Below, in pieces: positions 42,201 through 52,913 of a DNA stretch of 64,000 nt. The stretch is from Isoetes taiwanensis (taxonomy: Eukaryota; Streptophyta; Lycopodiopsida; Isoetales; Isoetaceae). The notes below the pieces were generated by a model that did not search any database, had not been told where the DNA came from, and worked only from the letters and a program-made list of their open reading frames with translations. Positions within the stretch are counted from its first letter, which is position 1. Each line of letters starts with the position of its first letter. The stretch covers positions 11,496,415 to 11,560,414 of the forward strand of contig JAJEKV010000014.1 of NCBI GenBank assembly GCA_021234155.1, given 5' to 3'. The translations under genes were made by a program, and so were the position numbers.

Positions 42201-45200
42201 GCGCAGGGCTGGAGATGAATTAGGGATCCAGCTGGCAAAAATCAGAATTTATTTTCGTGCAATGCATTAATTGCGAATTTATGAATGTCTTGCCATCGCA
42301 AAAAAGCCCGACTTCTACTTGCCACATCGGGAGGAGGACAGGCCCAAACTCCGGCTCCGCCGGTTCCCCTTGCTCCATATTTCGGCTGCCGCTTTCGGCC
42401 AGTCCCAGTGCAAACAGACCAGGACTCGGCCCCAAAACGCAAACCCTTCTAGAGCACGGCAACCCACAAGGTTTACGTTTGAGGAGGCCCTCTCCTTGTC
42501 GATTCGGTAGGGACCCTTGCGCCGTGACTTGACGTGGAGTGGGGGGTGTTGACACCGAGCACCCGGACCCTAAAATCCCCCCAAAAGCTGCTTGCCCCGA
42601 ATTTCCTCTCCCCAAGGCCCGGGGGACGGACGGGCGACCTCCCCTCTCCGGAATCGCGATTTGGCTCTTCCAATGGACTCAGAACATCGACATTGCCCTG
42701 GGGACCAAGTTCCTGGGGAGCGTTTGCTTACAATGCGTTAATCCAAAGTAGTTCACTTCCATCACACTCGTAGTCAATTGGCCTAGGATGTGGATGCGGG
42801 ATCTCTTGCCGTGTAGGGGCGGAGTGTTTCCTTCTTTTGCAAAACCGACCTTGTAACTTGCTCCCTAGGGTAATTTTCGCCATTCCGGACGATTTGGCGG
42901 TGGTCGATTTGCCATTCCGGAGCCTCCCCGCGTTCGAACGACAAAACAAAGGCGGTTTCTACAAGGCCGACATCGGGACGCTTCGCGGTTTGACAAGTTC
43001 TCGGGACCGACTGGAATCTTTTGGGCCTTCCCAAGAGGGGCCCCCGAATGGAGGATCCAACAATCGGATAGGGGAACGGGCTCCCGGGAGGGTGGTCATT
43101 AGCGCAGCGACCGGGGGGCGCTGCCAGAAGGGCTGCCTCGGGAACTTTTTGGATCCCGCCTCCCGGGTCCGGACTCTCCCCTCTTGTGAGGGATCCCCGC
43201 AAGGTCCCGGCCTCGCTTTGACTTGGGGAAGGGTGCCATTTCTGCCCCCCGCAGCGGGCTGCCCCGACCGCTCTAGTGCTAACCCTTTGACCTAGAACTT
43301 CTCCGAAAATTCAAAATTGGGGCGCAGGCCGGAGATGAATTAGGAATCCAGCTGGCAAAAAATCAGAATTTATTTTCGTACAATGCATTAATTGCGAATT
43401 TATGAATGTCTTGCCACTGCAAAAGCGCCCCCGACTTCTACTTGCCACATCGGGAGGAGGGCAGGCCCAAACTCCGCTCCGTCCGTTCCCCTTGTCCGTA
43501 TTCTCTGCTGCTTGCTTCGGCCAGTCCCAAGTGCAACAGACCGGGGACTTCGGCCCCCAAAACGCAAACCCTTCTAGAGCCTGGCAACCCACAGGGTTTA
43601 CGTTTCGGAGGCCCTCTCCTTGTCAGATTCGGCCGGGACCTTGCGCCGTGACTTGACGTGGAGTGGGGGTGTTGACGCCAGAGCACGGACCCTAAAATCC
43701 CCCCGGAAGCTGCTTGCCCCGAATTTCCTCTCCCCAAGGCCCTGGGGACGGACGGGCGACCTCCCCTCTCCGGAATCGCGATTTGGCTCTGCCAATGGAC
43801 TCAGAACGTCGACATTGCCCTGGGGACCAAGTTCCGTGGCCAGAAGACCACCCGACCTCCAAGAAGCGCCAAAGTAGCTCACTTCCATCACACTCGTAGT
43901 CAATTGGCCTAGGATGTGGATGCGGGATACTGTCGTGGAGGGCGTGAGTGTTTCCTTCTTTTGCAAAACCGACCTTGTAACTTGCTCCCTAGGGTAATTT
44001 CGCCATTCCGGACGATTTGGCAGGGTCGATTTGCCATTCCGGAGCCTCCCGAGTCCCGAACGACAAAACAAAGGCGGTTTCTACAAGGCCGACATCGGGG
44101 ACGCCCCGCGGTTTGACAAGTTCTCGGGACCGATCACGGAATCTTTTGGGCCTTCAAGAGGGGCCCCCGGCGGAGGATCCAACGGCCGGATAGGGGAACC
44201 GGCCCGGGAGGGTGGTCATTAGCGTGCAGCCACGGGGGCTTATTTGCCGGGGAAGGGCTGCCTCGGGAACTTTTTTGGATCCCGCCTCCTGGGGTCCGGA
44301 CTCTCCCCTCTTGTGAGGGATCCCTGCAAGGTCCTGGCCTCGTTTGACTTGGGGAAGGGTGCCAGCTCGGTTGCCCTGCAACGGGCTGCCCCGACCGTTC
44401 TAGTGCTAACCCTTTGACCTAGAACTTCTCCGAAAATTCCGAAAATTGGGGCGTGTGCTGGAGATGAATTAGGGATCCAGCTGGCAAAAAATCAGAATTT
44501 ATTTTCGTGCAATGCATTAATTGCGAATTTATGAATGTCTTGCCACTGCAAAAGCGCCCCCCGACTTCTACTTGCCATATCGGGAGGAGGACAGGCCCAA
44601 ACTCCGCTCGCCGGTTCCCCTTGCTCAGTGCATTCTCTTAAAATGCTTCTCGGCCAGGTCCCAAGTGCAACAGACCAGGACTCGGCCCCCAAAACGCAAA
44701 CCCTTCTAGAGCCTGGCAACCCACAGGGTTTACGTTTCGGAGGCCCTCTCCTTGTCAGATTCGGCCGGGACCTTGCGCCGTGACTTGACGTGGAGTGGGG
44801 GTGTTGACACCAGAGCACGGACCCTAAAATCCCCCCAAAAGCTGCTTGCCCCGAATTTCCTCTCCCCAAGGCCCTGGGGACGGACGGGCGACCTCCCCTC
44901 TCCGGAATCGCGATTTGGCTCTTCCAATGGACTCAGAACGTCGACATTGCCCTTGGGACCAAGTTCTGTGGCCAGAAGATCACCCGACCTCCAAGAAGCG
45001 CCAAAGTAGCTCACTTCCATCACACTCGTAGTCAATTGGCCTAGGATGTGGATGCGGGATACTGTCGTGGAGGGCGTGAGTGTTTCCTTCTTTTGCAAAA
45101 CCGACCTTGTAACTTGCTCCCTAGGGTAATTTCGCCATTCCGGACGATTTGGCAGGGTCGATTTGCCATTCCGGAGCCTCCCCGGTGCCCGAACGACAAA

Positions 45201-45675
45201 ACAGTGCGGTTTCTACAAGGCCGACATCAGGACGCCCCGCGGTTTGACAAGTTCTCCCGGACCGATCTGGAATCTTTTGGGCCTTCCCGAAGAGGGGCCC
45301 CTGAACGGAGGATCCAACGGTCGGATAGGGGAACCGGGCTCCGGGAGGGTGGTCATTAGCGTGCAGCCCTGGGGGGAGCGCTGCCAGGAAGGGCTGCCTC
45401 GGGAACTTTTTTGGATCCCGCCTCCTGGGGTCCGGACTCTCCCCTCTTGTGAGGGATCCCTGCAAGGTCCTGGCCTCGTTTGACTTGGGGAAGGGTGCCA
45501 GCTCGGTTGCCCTGCAACGGGCTGCCCCGACCGTTCTAGTGCTAACCCTTTGACCTAGACCTTCTCCGAAAATTCCGAAAATTGGGGCGTGTGCTGGAGA
45601 TGAATTAGGGATCCAGCTGGCAAAAAATCGGAATTTATTTTCGTGCAATGCATTAATTACGAATTTATGAATGTC
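36215..45675. repeat. ~1.12 kb satellite array 2
   Basis: The landmark GCGAATTTATGAATGTCTTGCC falls near 36376, 37803, 38919, 40032, 41152, 42273, 43394 and 44523, with a final degenerate copy at 45659. Steps are 1427, 1116, 1113, 1120, 1121, 1121, 1129 and 1136 bp. The first unit is long because about 305 bp (the stretch with AAACCCTTCTAGAGCCTGGC) occurs twice. Two variants of one segment alternate: A has GGGGCGTTTGCTTACAATGC near 37130, 40485 and 42720; B has GACCTCCAAGAAG near 38255, 39370, 41600, 43855 and 44987. Units are more alike than in array 1. Not coding. Confidence 0.95.
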
Positions 45676-46270
45676 TTGCTTCAACATTATTATACTTCAA
45701 CATTATTGGTATTATACTTCAACATTATTGGTATTATACTTCAACATTATTGGATTCGTAGCTATAAATTCTTTCAGCTTGCTTTCACTTCTCACTTTTC
45801 ACCTTGCTACTTGATCTCGATCCTTGCTTCTTGCTCCTTCATCTTCCTTGTTCCTTGGTTTTCTTGCTACTTGATCCTCCTTGTTCCTTGATCTTCTTGC
45901 TTTTGATCTTCCTTGTTCCTTGATCTTCTTGCTACTTGATCTTCCTTGTTCATTGCTTCTTGCTACTTGATCTTGATCCTTGTTCCTTGCTACTTCATTC
46001 CCGTGTTCCTTGCTACAATCTTGTTCCTTGCTCTTGATCTTGATACTTGATCTTGTTCCTTGCTACTTGATCTTGCTCCTTGATCTTCTTTGCTACTTGA
46101 TCTTCTTGCTACTTGATCTCTAGGGTAATTCCTTCCTTGTTCATTGCTCCTTGCTACTTGATCTTGATCCTTGTTCCTTGCTACTTCATACCTCTCGCTC
46201 CTTGCTACTTGATCTTGTTCCTTGCTCTTGATCTTGCTACTTGCTCTCGCTTGTGTTCGTGTTCCTTGTC
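45676..46270. repeat. 22 bp AT repeat and CTTGATC tract, copy 2
   Basis: This has the same structure as 15820-16300, about 70 bp longer in the CTTGATC part. It contains a stray CTCTAGGGTAATT (46117-46129), a word otherwise typical of the satellite, which suggests a small conversion or assembly slip. The long minus-strand frame here (45990-46454) is low-complexity. Confidence 0.8.
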
Positions 46271-46380
46271 TCGCCGCTGATCCTTGCTTGCTTTTGCAAA
46301 TGATTGGACCCAATCCTCCCCGGGCTACTCCCAAGGCCGCAAGCATGCCCCTGCATTCTGCGGCCTGGAATGGATGAGCT

Positions 46381-46893
46381 ATGGGACCATTTCTTGAGTG
46401 GAGGTTGCGCCACAGCCCCACCAAGGAGCTTACAATGGAGTTGATCAACTTCATTCTGGAGCGATTTGATTGTGGTCATGAGCCACTGATGGAAATTAAT
46501 CCATCTGAATGTTATAGGAGACTTGCAATGAGGGGAATGCTTGAACCCCCTCCTTATCTGGACGAGATGCTACATCAATTGAGGCCTCTTCTTCGTGCTG
46601 GATATTTAGCACACTCTCTGGATGCATACATATCAGAGTTCATTCATGAAATTTGTAAGGGACAGATGTATGGCCTTATTAGGGTGTACTACAACGAAAG
46701 TACAACGGTTTTGTGGAGTTGGGTCCGCTTCTTCTTCCGTGAGTATTATCCTGTGGAATTACTTTTTCTAATGACTAGGTACCCCATATGGTGGGAAGAA
46801 TCAGGCTGGGAAGAGCGTGAGCTCTTGACTCCTAACCCAGATGCATGGGTTACACCTCGCAGGCGAAGGGAAAGGGGAAGGGAAAGGGGTTAG
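46381..46893 (+). CDS. ORF A, unknown conserved protein, copy 2
   Basis: This is the same protein as 16363-17127, open from MGPFLEWRLRHSPTKELTME to the arginine-rich end at 46893. The upstream start MIGPNPPRAT is present (near 46300) but separated by a frameshift. Two extra bases near 46696 and one extra base near 46730 change about a dozen residues and then restore the frame before FREYYPVELLFLMTRYP. Such compensating changes look more like base-calling errors than selection. The body is identical to copy 1 over about 255 bp. Confidence 0.5.
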   Translation: MGPFLEWRLRHSPTKELTMELINFILERFDCGHEPLMEINPSECYRRLAMRGMLEPPPYLDEMLHQLRPLLRAGYLAHSLDAYISEFIHEICKGQMYGLIRVYYNESTTVLWSWVRFFFREYYPVELLFLMTRYPIWWEESGWEERELLTPNPDAWVTPRRRRERGRERG

Positions 46894-46989
46894 GAACCTG
46901 GGGGAAGGTTACTAGGGACATACATAGTTCATACTTTGGTCTCTATTGTGTTTGGAAGTTGGTATATGATACCGTGTTATTATGTTCTC

Positions 46990-47160
46990 TAAATATTCAT
47001 GTATGTATGATACACCTGCATCGCGACGTGTATACAACCCCCGTGATAAGGTCTATGATATGTGGTAATCGCACGTGTATACAACCCCCGAGATAAGGTC
47101 TATGATATTGTGGTAATCGTAAACGTGTATACAACCCCCAGCATAAGGTCTATATAACCC
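46990..47160. repeat. ~50 bp tandem repeat downstream of ORF A, copy 2
   Basis: About three units contain CGTGTATACAACCCCCG, GATAAGGTCTATGATA and TGTGGTAATCG. This is probably the 3' flank of ORF A. Copy 1 has fewer units. Confidence 0.75.
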
Positions 47161-47182
47161 CATAATAAAAAATTCCGGTTTA

Positions 47183-47635
47183 CTAAAAAATTTTCCCATT
47201 ATAATGAAATTGTGCTTGTATGGACTCATTATGGAGTGTAATTAAATTGAATATCTCGAACTCAAAATTCAAGGCTTCAAACATCAAATCATAAACACGC
47301 TTACATTCCACAAAGGCGTAAAACAAAGAATATAAGTAGTAGTCCGGGCGATAATTGCTTCTAGAACTTTCATCAATCAAAAGCAAAGCTGCATCGAACA
47401 ATTCAAACCTTGAAATTGGCGAGGCACACCACGCCAATGGAAGCCCTTTGATAAAACAACGACATATGCTTGGAACATCATCAAAAGATCTAAACATTAT
47501 TACCAAGGGAAGTGGATGTGACAAATTCAACACATTTTCTTTCAAAACATGAGAGGTGAATAATAGCCAACAACAAAAGAAAAACTTTAAATAATATAAT
47601 GAAAGAACAACGCCACAAGAATCAAGGAGATCCAC
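47183..47635 (-). other. 150-codon minus-strand frame of unknown origin
   Basis: This frame is open on the minus strand, with FTSHVLKENVLNLSHPLPLV, then CRCFIKGLPLAWCASPISRF and ESSRSNYRPDYYLYSLFYAF. Two other copies of the sequence (17700-18040 and 48784-49121) are broken. Here the frame is the longest of the three and lies in the extra block present only in copy 2. It could be a remnant of a host gene carried by the element. No family was recognised. Confidence 0.3.
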
Positions 47636-47804
47636 ATGGGGAAGGTGACAAAGATATGGGGACCAAATTCTTTTTATTTATGGAGGCTGCTTTCCTTCAC
47701 AGTGGCAACACAAACGATAATTACAACGTATGGGCTATGTACTATAGTTATAAAAAAAAAAGGCACGCCGCTTAACACAAAGACGCCGTTATGGACGCCG
47801 GTGA
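47288..47804. repeat. Internal duplication of copy 2, first part
   Basis: This matches 48774-49290 closely. Its last 45 bp read CACGCCGCTTAAC, GACGCCGTT and GACGCCGG where the other copy has CACGTCGTTTAAC, GACGTCGTT and GACGTCGG. Confidence 0.8.
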
Positions 47805-48773
47805 TTTTTGGTATTACTTTCCAATGTTTGGTATTCTTTTTAGATAAAGAAAATACATAGGTCTTACAAGACATGGCTAATTCAACACAAACATACTACA
47901 TAATAGACAACATATAATAGAAAAGACCAAAGCTTCACTCTATGCCCACTTCAACCTCAATAAGATCCTCCAGATCGAACTCATCAATATGACTTCGACC
48001 GAACAGATCCGCCGGGCCATCCAAGTTTTTGAGAGAGTGACCATCGCCGACGATGAGCTTGGTTACTTAAACCTTCGTGATTGTCTTTGCTTTTGTAAAG
48101 CTTTTAAACAGAGGTCGGAACGTGTTGTGCATCCAAACGCCCTCCATTTTCAGCAGCCTTTTTTTGCCTTTGCCTCGTAAAATAAAGCGCTTTCAAAGAT
48201 ATGAGGCAGTCCTCCAGCTCCACCCTATCGAAGTTGTTCCTCGTCGCCATTCCTTATCAACCCATCCCCTTCGAGGAGCTTCGTGAATTGGGCGCTAACT
48301 CTCTCGCTCGGATCTGGTTCATCTAGTTTTGTACCTCCACCGCGAATCGATTCAAGATGGCCTAAGATTGCCTCACTAATATGAGATCAGATTTCGGTGA
48401 TGGTGTGTCCCCTCGTCTGCCTTTGTGTCGACCATTTTGAGTGTCCCGAGATGAATGTAAGAGAGCGAATGAAGGTGCTTGCAACTAAGAGATAGAATGA
48501 AGAGACGATGAAGAGACCGGATGAAGGGACCTCCTACCTCACCTACTTGCATGATTCCCTAAATTGTGGCTCCTTTTAATAACAAGAAATGACGAAATCT
48601 AAAAATTCGCGATTGGGTTCCACGACCGCCATGTCAGCTACCCGCACGAACCGAAGTTCTTTTTAAGCAAAAACCCTATATTTTCAAGAAAAAACCCTAT
48701 ATTCTTACCACTGGCGTTAATTTGAGATATTTATGGACTTGTGGAAAGTCCATAAATAATGAAACTGTGCTTA
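47805..48773. other. Segment between the two internal duplicates
   Basis: 48265-48773 aligns with 17195-17700 of copy 1. 47805-48265 is absent from copy 1. Minus-strand frames around 48000-48280 read protein-like words in several frames (for example a KWRAFGCTTRSDLCLKAL stretch) that could derive from a host gene, but I cannot assign them. Confidence 0.4.
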
Positions 48774-49290
48774 TCATAAACGCTTACATTCCAGTCGTAA
48801 AAAAAAAAGAATATAAGTAGTAGTCCGGGCGATAATTGCTTCTAGAACTTTCATCAATCAAAAAGCACAAAGGTGCATCGAACAATTCAAACCTTGAAAT
48901 TGGCGAGGCACACCACGCCAAATGAAGCTTGCCTTTGATAAAACAACGACATATGCTTGGAACATCATCAAAAGACGAAACATTATTACCAAGGGAAGTG
49001 GATGTGACAAGTTCAACACATTTTCTTTCAAAACATGAGAGGTGAATAATAGACAACAACAAAAGAAAAACTTTAAATAATATAATGAAAGAACAACGCC
49101 ACAAGAATCAAGGAGATCCACATGGGGAAGGTGACAAAGATATGGGGACCAAATTCTTTTTATTTATGGAAGGCTGCTTTCCTTCACAGGGCAACACAAA
49201 CGATAATTACAACGTATGGGCTATGTACTATAGTTATAATAAAAAAAAAGGCACGTCGTTTAACACAAAGACGTCGTTATGGACGTCGGT
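48774..49290. repeat. Internal duplication of copy 2, second part
   Basis: This is the second copy of 47288-47804 and the true counterpart of 17700-18215 in copy 1. It leads directly into the palindrome block 49250-49330. Confidence 0.8.
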
Positions 49291-49330
49291 CAACGACTAC
49301 AACAGACGTCGTTGAACGACGTCTGTAACT
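49250..49330. promoter_or_regulatory. CGTCGTT palindrome block, copy 2
   Basis: The block holds GCACGTCGTTTAACAC, AGACGTCGTTATGGACGTC and GACGTCGTTGAACGACGTC (49305-49323). It lies upstream of the long leader of the kinase-like gene, in the same relation as the cluster at 35074 to the two-exon gene. Confidence 0.5.
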
Positions 49331-49339
49331 TTTTTACAG

Positions 49340-50264
49340 AAAACAGGGCCGGCTTTTCCGCCGCCTAGTTTTTTTGGTTCTAAGCGGCTGGAGGAGCGTT
49401 TTTCGTGGCGATTTTTGGCGCGGATCATCCTTGCGGTCCTTTCCAAGCTTCAAGCAAGCATCCAAAGGTATTTCAATGGATCAATCAACTCTATTTTTGA
49501 ATTAGGCTTGTTGTTTGATAGATTTAGGGCTTCTTGTTTTTTCTTGTTTGTTTTCAATCCATCCCATTTCTATCCTCCTCTTCTTTCCATCCTTGTTTTT
49601 CTTCAATCCATTTCGCCTCTTCTTAGTATGAATCGAATCCTCCTCCTTCTTCTTCCAATCATTGGTTTTTTCCTTCTAATCTTCCGTTCTTCCAATCTTC
49701 TATTCATTTTCTTCTTCTTCTTCTTCTTCATCACTTTCTCATTCTATTCAATCTTTCTTTCCTATCTCCCCTTTCTTCTTCTTCTTCTTCTATTTCTTCT
49801 TCTTCTATTTCTTCTTCTTCTTCTTCCTCTTCTATTTTTTTTTCCATGGAAGAAGAGGGACGTCGTTGAAAGACGAGGCCCATTCTTCCTCTATTTTTTA
49901 TTACAAGAAGGGGACGTCGTTGAAAGACGAGGGCCCTTCTTTTTATGTTCTTCCTTTTTTTTTTTTTTTTTATTTTTTTGTTTTTACATGTCAATATATA
50001 GTTCTTTTTAATTAACAATGTAAATAGTTTTAATGTCAATGATCTTTTTAACGTGAATGGTCTTTTTGTTTTTTTTTTTTTATTTCTTTATTTATGTAAG
50101 TTTTCTAATTATTGAATGCCTTTATTTTTTTGCATGTACACTAATAACAAAATGCATTAAGCTTTTGGAAATCGATTTTTGCAACTTTGAAGACATTCTA
50201 GGTAAGAATTTGAGTTTGAGTAGGAGAATAAAATTTTAATGTTTTATTTAGGTAAAAAAAAAAC
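49340..50264 (+). other. Long pyrimidine-rich leader, copy 2
   Basis: This is equivalent to 18300-18886 plus 22943-23238 of copy 1 without the insertion. It contains TTC runs (about 49700-49825) longer than in copy 1, two GGACGTCGTTGAAAGACGAG words (49858 and 49913) and long T-runs. Phe/Leu-rich frames through it are composition artefacts. Confidence 0.5.
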
Positions 50265-50600
50265 TTGGGGAGACTTGGACAGGGCATGGTCGGCTCCGCC
50301 TTTGAGTGGGAGAAGACTAGGTGTTCCGGGTCCAAGCTCACCGTTTACTCTTGTAATTTTATTGATTAATGTATTTAGTTTAGAAAAAAATTGGGGAGAC
50401 TTGGACAAGGGCATGGTCGGCTCCGCCTTGAGTGGAGAAGACTAGGTGTTCCGGGTCCAAGCTCACCGATTACTCTTGTAATTTTATTGATTAATGTATT
50501 TATTTTATAAAAAAATTGGGGAGACTTGGACAAGGGCATGGTCGGCTCCGCCTTGAGTGGAGAAGACTAGGTGTTCCGGGTCCAAGCTCACCGCCTACTC
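50265..50600 (+). repeat. Three hairpin leader repeats, kinase-like gene, copy 2
   Basis: Units begin at 50265, 50391 and 50516 (period ~125) and carry CTCCGCCTTGAGTGGAG, GAAGACTAGGTGTTCCGGGT and CCAAGCTCACC, each followed by an AT-rich linker TTGATTAATGTATTTA. The core is related to the SET-gene leader repeats at 28568-28742. The start codon at 50912 lies about 310 bp downstream. Confidence 0.85.
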
Positions 50601-50911
50601 TTGTTTATTTTTTTTATTAATATATCAATAAATAGAAATCTTTACGGGATTGGACAAGGGCGGGGTTTTTGAAAAAAATTGCATTATTGATTTTCGGGTT
50701 TCTAGTTAAGAATGTTGTTTTTTAAAAATGTTAGGGATGTCAAAGAAACACTGATGTGGAGTGGTTAAGAGCAAGAAAAAATTTAAATAGTTGGTTTTAA
50801 AAAAAAAAATTAAAAGGGAAACTAACTCTTAAGAAAGTAGGTAAAGATTCATAATGAAGGTTTGAAAAAAGTCACAAAGCAAGATTAATGAATCTAAATT
50901 GGTTTGTAGGT

Positions 50912-52486
50912 ATGGCCCCGAGTGTGAAGACACAAATGGTTAGTGAGATTAGACGCGTGGTCATAAATGAGATATGTGCTAACGAAAGTCCCGACCGAGA
51001 GATGCAAACTGGTCAACGTGTCGACCATTTTGTCAGACATGTGAAAAGGAAGTGCCAATTTGAGTTAGCACAAAAATGGCTAGGTCAAGAAGAAATGTTG
51101 ACTTCTCTCCTTGACACACATGTAAAGCCAATGATTGGAAACCCCATGGATGAACTGAAGACATGTTTGAAGCATTCAGTGCAGTTTAAAAGTCCCAATG
51201 CCGAGGCTCGTGTCAAGGAATGGGTAGCTTCATGGAATTCCTCAAAGAAGCAACGTGCAGATCACAAAACATCATTGCGGATCTCAATGCACGTCAGTTG
51301 GAGGTAATTAAAAATGCTTTGCATCAGGGGGGAAGCTCTAGTGGAGCAGGGCCTAGCAAGGCCCACTTTTCTTTGGAGAATCACATGAACACATCAATCT
51401 TTGTTGATCCCATACCCGTAGAGGCCGTGGATGTGATACGCCTTATTGAGGAGAAACCAACACATCGCACATATCAAATCAAGATCAACGGAATACAACA
51501 CTTCCAAGATGATGAGCTATACAGTGGATGGGTTTTCAAGGGCAAAGATAGGGCAGAGACGTATGAGACGGCTCAAAGATACATACGCTTCAAGAGCCCG
51601 CAAGATCCCCGCTTTGGCTACATCCATTGGACTTGCATATGAAGTTGCTAGCTCTAGTGGGGATACCATAGGGCCAATGGTGATTCTACCTTTCATGAAT
51701 GGAGAGACACTTGCACACTTGTTTGACTATTTACCTAATAACTTGTCACGCTTTTAGAAGATGGTCAAATGCAATTGCTAGAGTGCCAAGAAGAACCGAC
51801 AAACACATAGGCCCCCGAACTTAGGAGCAAAATGCGAGTTGTATATCAAGATGTTCCGGAGATAGCTCTTGCCCCAGCGTAGAAGGTGTCGTTGAGATCC
51901 ACAAAGGCCACTTCACTCACACAAAACTTAATTGCAAGAGAGTCAAATTACATTTTGATGATGAGTACCAAAATGTGTGGGTGGCCATTGATGATTGGGA
52001 CAATGCAATTCATTTTACGCCAAAGAGCGTCGTCCCTTGTTGAAGTGTTTCGGTACTTACTTTTGGATGGACAAGCAAAATATCCATGGTTAGAGGAAAC
52101 GTGTTTGAGAAATCAAAGGATGATGATCGTGTATGGGGACACGAAATTCATGATGTCTATGCATTGGGATATATTTATGAGATGCTTCTCGATTTCGTGC
52201 AAGCTATGCGCGATTTAATGGAGTGGTTTAATAATAACAACAATGCCCAATGGATTAATCCAACCCATATGTACCAACGACGCCTTGACAAGTTGGAGGA
52301 GCAAAAACAAGAATGATGTGCCTACGTGAAGACGTATTCTCATCACGACCCAAAGCTTCTGAAGTTGTTGAAGCCTTACAAAGTGTTGGAATATCTTCTA
52401 CCATGGTTGTGAGACAAAGACGACACATGAAGTGCATGGATGCCTTGGAGATGTCAAAATTGTTGTTGTCACAACTCAAAGAATGA
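50912..52486 (+). pseudogene. Degenerate kinase-like gene, copy 2 (frameshifted)
   Basis: From the ATG at 50912, the frame reads MAPSVKTQMVSEIRRVV, HVKRKCQFELAQKW and LKHSVQFKSPNAEARVKEW to about 51245. One frame change leads to NARQLEVIKNAL, HFSLENHMNTSIFVDPIP and DELYSGWVFKGKD to 51640. Further changes lead to LPFMNGETLAHLFDYL (51690), FTHTKLNCKRVKLHF (51916), VAIDDWDNAIHF (51984), HEIHDVYALGYIYEMLLD (52146) and EWFNNNNNAQW. The probable end is LSQLKE-TGA at 52484-52486. The pieces resemble a kinase hinge, catalytic loop, DFG region (DWD) and helix F in order, without a usable HRD aspartate. It could be a captured receptor-kinase-like gene or an unrelated fold. Confidence 0.5.
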
Positions 52487-52676
52487 ATACAATATTGTAT
52501 ATCTTGCCATTTTTTTAATTGTCTAATAACCAAATATATAAAGACACTTTTAATTATTCAAATCCCAATGTTTTGTAATGAACTTCCCATGTTGCTAACA
52601 TTTGTTCCTTTCCTACTATGTTATTCATCGCACTCCATATAAATAACTTGCAAGTTTTTGCACATGTCCAGCAACC

Positions 52677-52859
52677 ATGGGATGTGGCACGATGGCATAT
52701 CTATTGTTCACAACTTTACTTCTCGCGTGGCTTGGTAGCCTTACTGACAGCCCTAAACCTGCAAAGGCCTTTAAGAGGCGATGGTCGTTCAAGTTTATCT
52801 CGCCACCACCGCCACCTCCACCATTGTGCGGATTTGGTATGGATTATTTTCTAGGATAA
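52677..52859 (+). CDS. ORF B, small proline-tailed secretory-like ORF, copy 2
   Basis: This 60-residue frame starts MGCGTMAYLLFTTLLLAWLG (hydrophobic, signal-like), followed by a basic AKAFKRRWSFKF stretch and a PPPPPPP run. It is truncated in copy 1 by one C/T change. A GT follows the stop, so it may be a first exon rather than a whole gene. No family was recognised. Confidence 0.3.
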   Translation: MGCGTMAYLLFTTLLLAWLGSLTDSPKPAKAFKRRWSFKFISPPPPPPPLCGFGMDYFLG

Positions 52860-52913
52860 AATGTAAGTTAACCATTTATTTTTAACGTTCTAATGTTTTT
52901 AAATGTAGCGTGT

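Noticed and set aside
8480-45675. Dozens of 60-240 codon frames on both strands within the satellite arrays (for example words like MRIYECLA and MQCINCEFMNVLP)
   Set aside because: They repeat with the monomer, overlap each other in several frames, change length from unit to unit and have the skewed composition of GC-rich repeat DNA.
45990-46454. 154-codon minus-strand frame rich in Arg, Ser, Gln and Asp
   Set aside because: It is produced by the CTTGATCTTGCTAC low-complexity tract and overlaps the start of ORF A on the other strand.
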